Positions 60,400-64,000 of a stretch of DNA of 64,000 nucleotides are shown one piece after another. Under the pieces are notes generated by a model. The model was given only the letters and a program-made list of their open reading frames with translations, was not told where the DNA came from and ran no database searches. The position numbers and the translations under genes are program-made. Within the stretch, counting starts at the first letter, position 1; each line of letters opens with the position of its first letter. The DNA is from Cranoglanis bouderius. Lineage: Eukaryota > Chordata > Actinopteri > Siluriformes > Cranoglanididae. The stretch lies in NCBI GenBank assembly GCA_023630585.1, contig CM042558.1, forward strand, positions 6,491,300 to 6,555,299, in the 5' to 3' direction.

Positions 60400-61925
60400 A
60401 AAGTGTACACACCCCTGTTACAATGGTAGGTTTTTGTGATGAAAAAATTTAAACCAAGATAAATCATGTCAGAGCTTTTTCTACCTTTATTGTGAAATTG
60501 CAACATATAAAGTAAAGTGAAAAACAATAAGAACCATTTTAGAAAAAATAAAACATGTACAATCAACTTGTTGCATAAGTGTGCACACCCCTAAATTAAT
60601 ACTTAGTTTAAGCACCTTTAGATTTTATCACAGCATTCAATCTATTTGAGTAACAGTCAGTTTGGCACATCTTGACATGACAAAAGTATTCTAACTCTGT
60701 CAAACTGGCAGGGCATCTTCTGTGCACAGCCCTCTTCCGGTCACCCCACAGATTATGATTATTATGATCACCTCATAAATTTGATTTAGATCTGGAAAAT
60801 CTTGATCTTGTTTTAGTGACACCATTCCTTTGGTGATTTGGAGGTGTGCTTTGTGTCGTTGTCATGCTGAAAGGTGAAATTCCTCTTCATCTTAAATGTT
60901 TTAGCAGAAGCCTTAAGGTTTTGCATCAAAATTTACTAGTATTTGGAGATATTCATGATTCCCTCCATCTTGATTAAAGACCCAGTTCCAGCTGAAGAAA
61001 AACAACCCCAAAGCATGATGCTTCACTGTGGGGATGGTGTTCTCTGGTGATGTGCTTTGTGTTTTTTTTTTTGTTTTTTTTTTTGTATTATGGCCAAAAA
61101 GTTCAACTTTGGTCTCATCAAACCATAACACATGGTTTTGGGAGATTGGATGTTTTTTTGTTGTTGTTTGTTTGTTTTTTCTTCAAATTTTTAGTCAGGT
61201 TTAGATTTTTTTTCAATGGCTTCCATCTTGACACCCTACCCATAGAATTTGGGAGATTGTTGTCATATGTTGGGAACAACCTTGAGAACAAGCCTCTTGG
61301 CAGCCTCCCTGACCAGTTTTCTTCTGGCCTTCCTGGCCCAATTTTGGAGGGACATCCTGTTTTCAGTAATGTCACTGTTGTGCCATATTTTCTCCACTTG
61401 TTGATTATTGTCTTTACAGTGTTGTATGGTATATTCAATGCCTTGAAAATTTTTTGTAACCTTCTCCTGTTTGATATTTTTCAACAATTAGATCCTGTAC
61501 CTGTTTCATAAGCTCTTTGCGGCCCATGATTTCTCAACTTGGATGTTACTAAGAAGACGCCAGGAAAATCCTATAAGAACAGCTGTGCTTTATTTGGGGG
61601 TAATCAGTCACTTTAACTGATCGTAGGTGTATAATAATTAGTATTTAACATGAGTTTGAATGTGACTGGCTGAATTTGAACACTGCCACGTTTATGAAAA
61701 TTATAAAAATGGTGTGTACACTTACGCAAGCTGGGTATTGGAAGTTTTCTGTTTTTCTTTTTTATCCTAAAACATTTCTGGTTGTTTGTCCCTTGATTTT
61801 CATATGTTGCTATTTCACAATAAAGGTGAAAACTGTTCTGACATGATTTTACTTAGTTTCATTTTTTTTACGTAACAAAAAACCTGCAATTTTAACAGGG
61901 CTGTGTAGATGTTTTATATCCATTG
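60400..61925 (-). mobile_element. Tc1 transposon (family F), decayed
   Basis: The left end (GTGTACACACCCCTGTTA, then GGTTTTTGTGATGAAAAAAT and AATCATGTCAGAGC) and the right end, reverse-complemented (CTACACAGCCCTGTTA, GGTTTTTTGTTACGT, AATCATGTCAGAAC), are long imperfect inverted repeats. Full length is about 1.5 kb. It abuts the right end of the 60063-60399 element. Confidence 0.82.
60900..61527 (-). pseudogene. Tc1 transposase remnant (family F)
   Basis: From ATG 61527: MGRKELMKQVQDLIVEKYQT, then GEGYKKFSR. In shifted frames, NTVKTIINKWRKYGTTVTL (HTH) and ARRKLVREAAKR follow. LWFDETKVELFGHN retains the first catalytic Asp, then ENTIPTVKHH. The equivalents of DNDPKH and PDLNPIENL, expected at about 60720-60870, are barely recognisable. 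Poly-T runs and several frameshifts disrupt it. Confidence 0.8.
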
Positions 61926-62077
61926 TAGATGTAAATATCAGGAAATGAAAGCTGAAATTCTGATATTTTCTCTCATATTCATCTTTTGATCTTAAGCCAA
62001 AACTTCTATAGCTATAAACATCGTGTATAGCAAAAACAAAAAAACTAAAGATTTGGCCTTGCTGTTCCAATAGTATA

Positions 62078-63516
62078 CAGTGGGCTTAGAAAAGAATCAC
62101 CCCCCTTTAAAATAATCACATTTTGTTGCTTTTCAGCCTGAAATTAAGACGGACACAGTTTTTGTTTTATCCAGCTGTATTTACTCAGTGCAACTTATAA
62201 CATCCAAGTGAATTTGCCTTCCCTTCCCTTGTTTTAATTTGCCTTAATTTTTTTTAATAATTGGGATATGTCTCTACTAACTTTGCACATCTAGACTTTG
62301 CAATATTTGCCCACTCTTCTTTGCAGAACTGCTCAAGTTCAATTAAATTTGATGGTGACCGTTTGTGGACTGCAGTCTTCAAGTCATTCCACAGATTGAC
62401 AGGCTCTGACTAGGCCATGCAAGGACATTCACCTTTTTCTCCTTCAACCACTGTGTGGTCAGTTTTGCTGTGTGCTTTGGGTCACTGTCATGTTGGAAGG
62501 TAAACGTTCTTCCCATTGACAATTTTCTGGCAGAGGGCAGCAGATTTCCCTCAAGAATTTGACGGTATTTTGCCCCATCCATTTTCCTTCGATCCTGACA
62601 AGTGCTCCAGTCCCTGCTGCAGAGAAACACCCTCATAACAGGATATTACCACCTCCATGCTTTACTGTAGGAATGGTGTTATTTGGCTGGTGAGCTGTAT
62701 TGGATTTCCGTCAGACATATCAATTGGTGTTGAGGCCAAATAATTCACCTGACCATGTGGCCTCAGAATCTTCAAGGTGCGTTTTGGCAAAGCTCAGTTG
62801 TGGGTGGCAAGCCACATTTGTGGAGAACTTGTGATATTGTTGTCACATGCACACAATGACCACTCTTTGTCATAAATTCCTGCAATTGCTTCAGAGTTGC
62901 TGTAGGCCTCTTGGTAGCCTCTCTGACCAGTTTCCTCCTGGCTCTTTCATCCAGTTTGGAGTGACGTCCTGATCCAGGGAGTTCCAAATACCAAGTACCA
63001 AATACCTTCCACTTCTTAATAATAGACTTCACTGTGCTTCTAGGCATTGATAAAGCCTTTGAATTTTTTTTTTGTATCCATCTCCTGACTTGTGTCTGTG
63101 CACAATTTTTTCCCCGAGATCTTTTGACAGTCCCTTGCCACCCATAGTTGATTGTTTGCTTCAGTTGCACTACAAAATGCTCCAGGAAAGCTCTTTTCAT
63201 GCTGAGCTAATCAAAATGACCACAGCTGATCACAGTTGAAAGTCAAATGGCTTTGTGTGCCATTGAGAAGGTGATTAGCTACACCTTATTGAGTTTACAA
63301 GTCATTTTTAGGAGGGGGGTGATCCTTTTTCCAACTCAGTCATTCTGCTTTTTAATTTTTAAATTTTTTTCTGACATATGGTGTTATATCTTTCACTTGG
63401 TTGCACTGAGTGAATACAGCTGAATAAAACAAAAACTGTGTCCATCCTCATTTCAGGATGAAAAGCAACAAAATGTGATTATTTTAAAGGGGGGTGATTC
63501 TTTTCTATACCCACTG
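62078..63516 (-). mobile_element. Tc1 transposon (family A, copy 3)
   Basis: Termini CAGTGGGCTTAGAAAAGAAT and ATTCTTTTCTATACCCACTG between TA at 62076-62077 and 63517-63518. 1,439 bp, with small deletions relative to 51836-53405. A (TA)n tract starts immediately at its right border. Confidence 0.93.
62270..63145 (-). pseudogene. Tc1 transposase, frameshifted (family A, copy 3)
   Basis: ATG 63145 corresponds to the family start (MGGK...). The first HTH reads KALSMPRSTVKSIIKKWKVF and then TLKQLQEF. The body continues with HGGG-type and DGAKYRQILEGNLLPS segments, then FQHDSDPKHTA (second Asp, neighbour changed). The PDLNPIENL region is deleted: ..WPSQS is followed by only a short remnant of LRNDL. 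The catalytic Glu is therefore lost. Confidence 0.88.

Positions 63517-63518
<2 letters not shown>

Positions 63519-63590
<72 letters not shown>
63519..63590. repeat. (TA)n microsatellite
   Basis: About 72 bases of TA with one G near its start, contiguous with the TA target site of the Tc1 copy. Confidence 0.97.
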
Positions 63591-63593
<3 letters not shown>

Positions 63594-64000
63594 TACCACT
63601 ACATAGCCAGACACTATATATACATATAAAATATATAGTGTCTGTTCAAAGAGGTCTACAAAATTTTAAGACTGCATCAAAGGCACCAGACATCTATTTC
63701 AAATCTTCAGATGGGTAGCTTTGAGCTGTAGGTGAAAAAACTACTGATGTCTGCTGAAACAGAGATGCCCATGATCTCATTTGAACCAAAGTTTCCGACA
63801 GTACAGACTCCCTTGCTGAGGTCTGAATATACTCTGCCGACGCAGCCCCCATATTCCTCTCTATGATCTCCCCTTACACATATCTATCAACAGCAGCAAC
63901 TAACGACTGTTTATATAGGCATGGAAAGGAAAATCTAACCACCAAATCTAAGCAAAAGGTATGCGCACTAAAAATCTGGCATCAAAAAGAAGCTAGATGC
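63591..64000. other. Intergenic DNA, no gene seen
   Basis: Mixed sequence to the window edge. No coding exon or repeat family is recognised. Confidence 0.45.

Overview
The window looks like nuclear DNA from a teleost fish. It is AT-rich and gene-poor, with long CA/TG, TA, GA and GATA microsatellites, several Tc1-type transposons, a DIRS-type retroelement fossil and tRNA-derived SINEs. The mix of repeats suggests an otophysan, possibly a catfish, but that is an impression and not a measurement.

I can support only one host protein-coding segment: exon 1 of a Dlx homeobox gene (best guess dlx4) on the minus strand at the left edge (48-372). It ends at a clean splice donor and sits in a CpG-rich promoter region that reaches about position 720. 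The homeodomain exons lie outside the window to the left. Dlx genes usually come in convergent pairs, so the partner gene (dlx3 if this is dlx4) is expected further left, and almost everything to the right is 5' flanking or intergenic DNA.

Layout: 0.8-11 kb is AT-rich with microsatellites, two local tandem duplications, an inverted GATA/CTAT pair and a terminal-inverted-repeat element (8.8-9.7 kb). 12-18.4 kb is low in repeats. 18.5-19.9 kb holds a foldback element and a deleted Tc1. 21.6-22.7 kb holds a DIRS relic. 25.8 kb holds a striking hairpin. 26.6-30 kb carries degraded dispersed repeats. 31-39.7 kb carries several Tc1 and hAT remnants, CA tracts and a SINE. 40-50 kb is mostly low-repeat DNA with scattered elements. 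50-58 kb holds old paralogous blocks and nested insertions. 60-63.5 kb is a cluster of three DNA transposons.

All transposase genes seen are broken by frameshifts, stops or deletions. The most informative structure is a pair of paralogous blocks (about 14.82-15.66 kb and 51.59-54.69 kb). The second copy is interrupted by a full-length Tc1 and by a hAT-like element, and the first copy keeps both empty insertion sites. I found no new multi-gene system, no CRISPR array and no intact mobile-element gene. The host content is a developmental homeobox promoter plus intergenic DNA that may contain enhancers.
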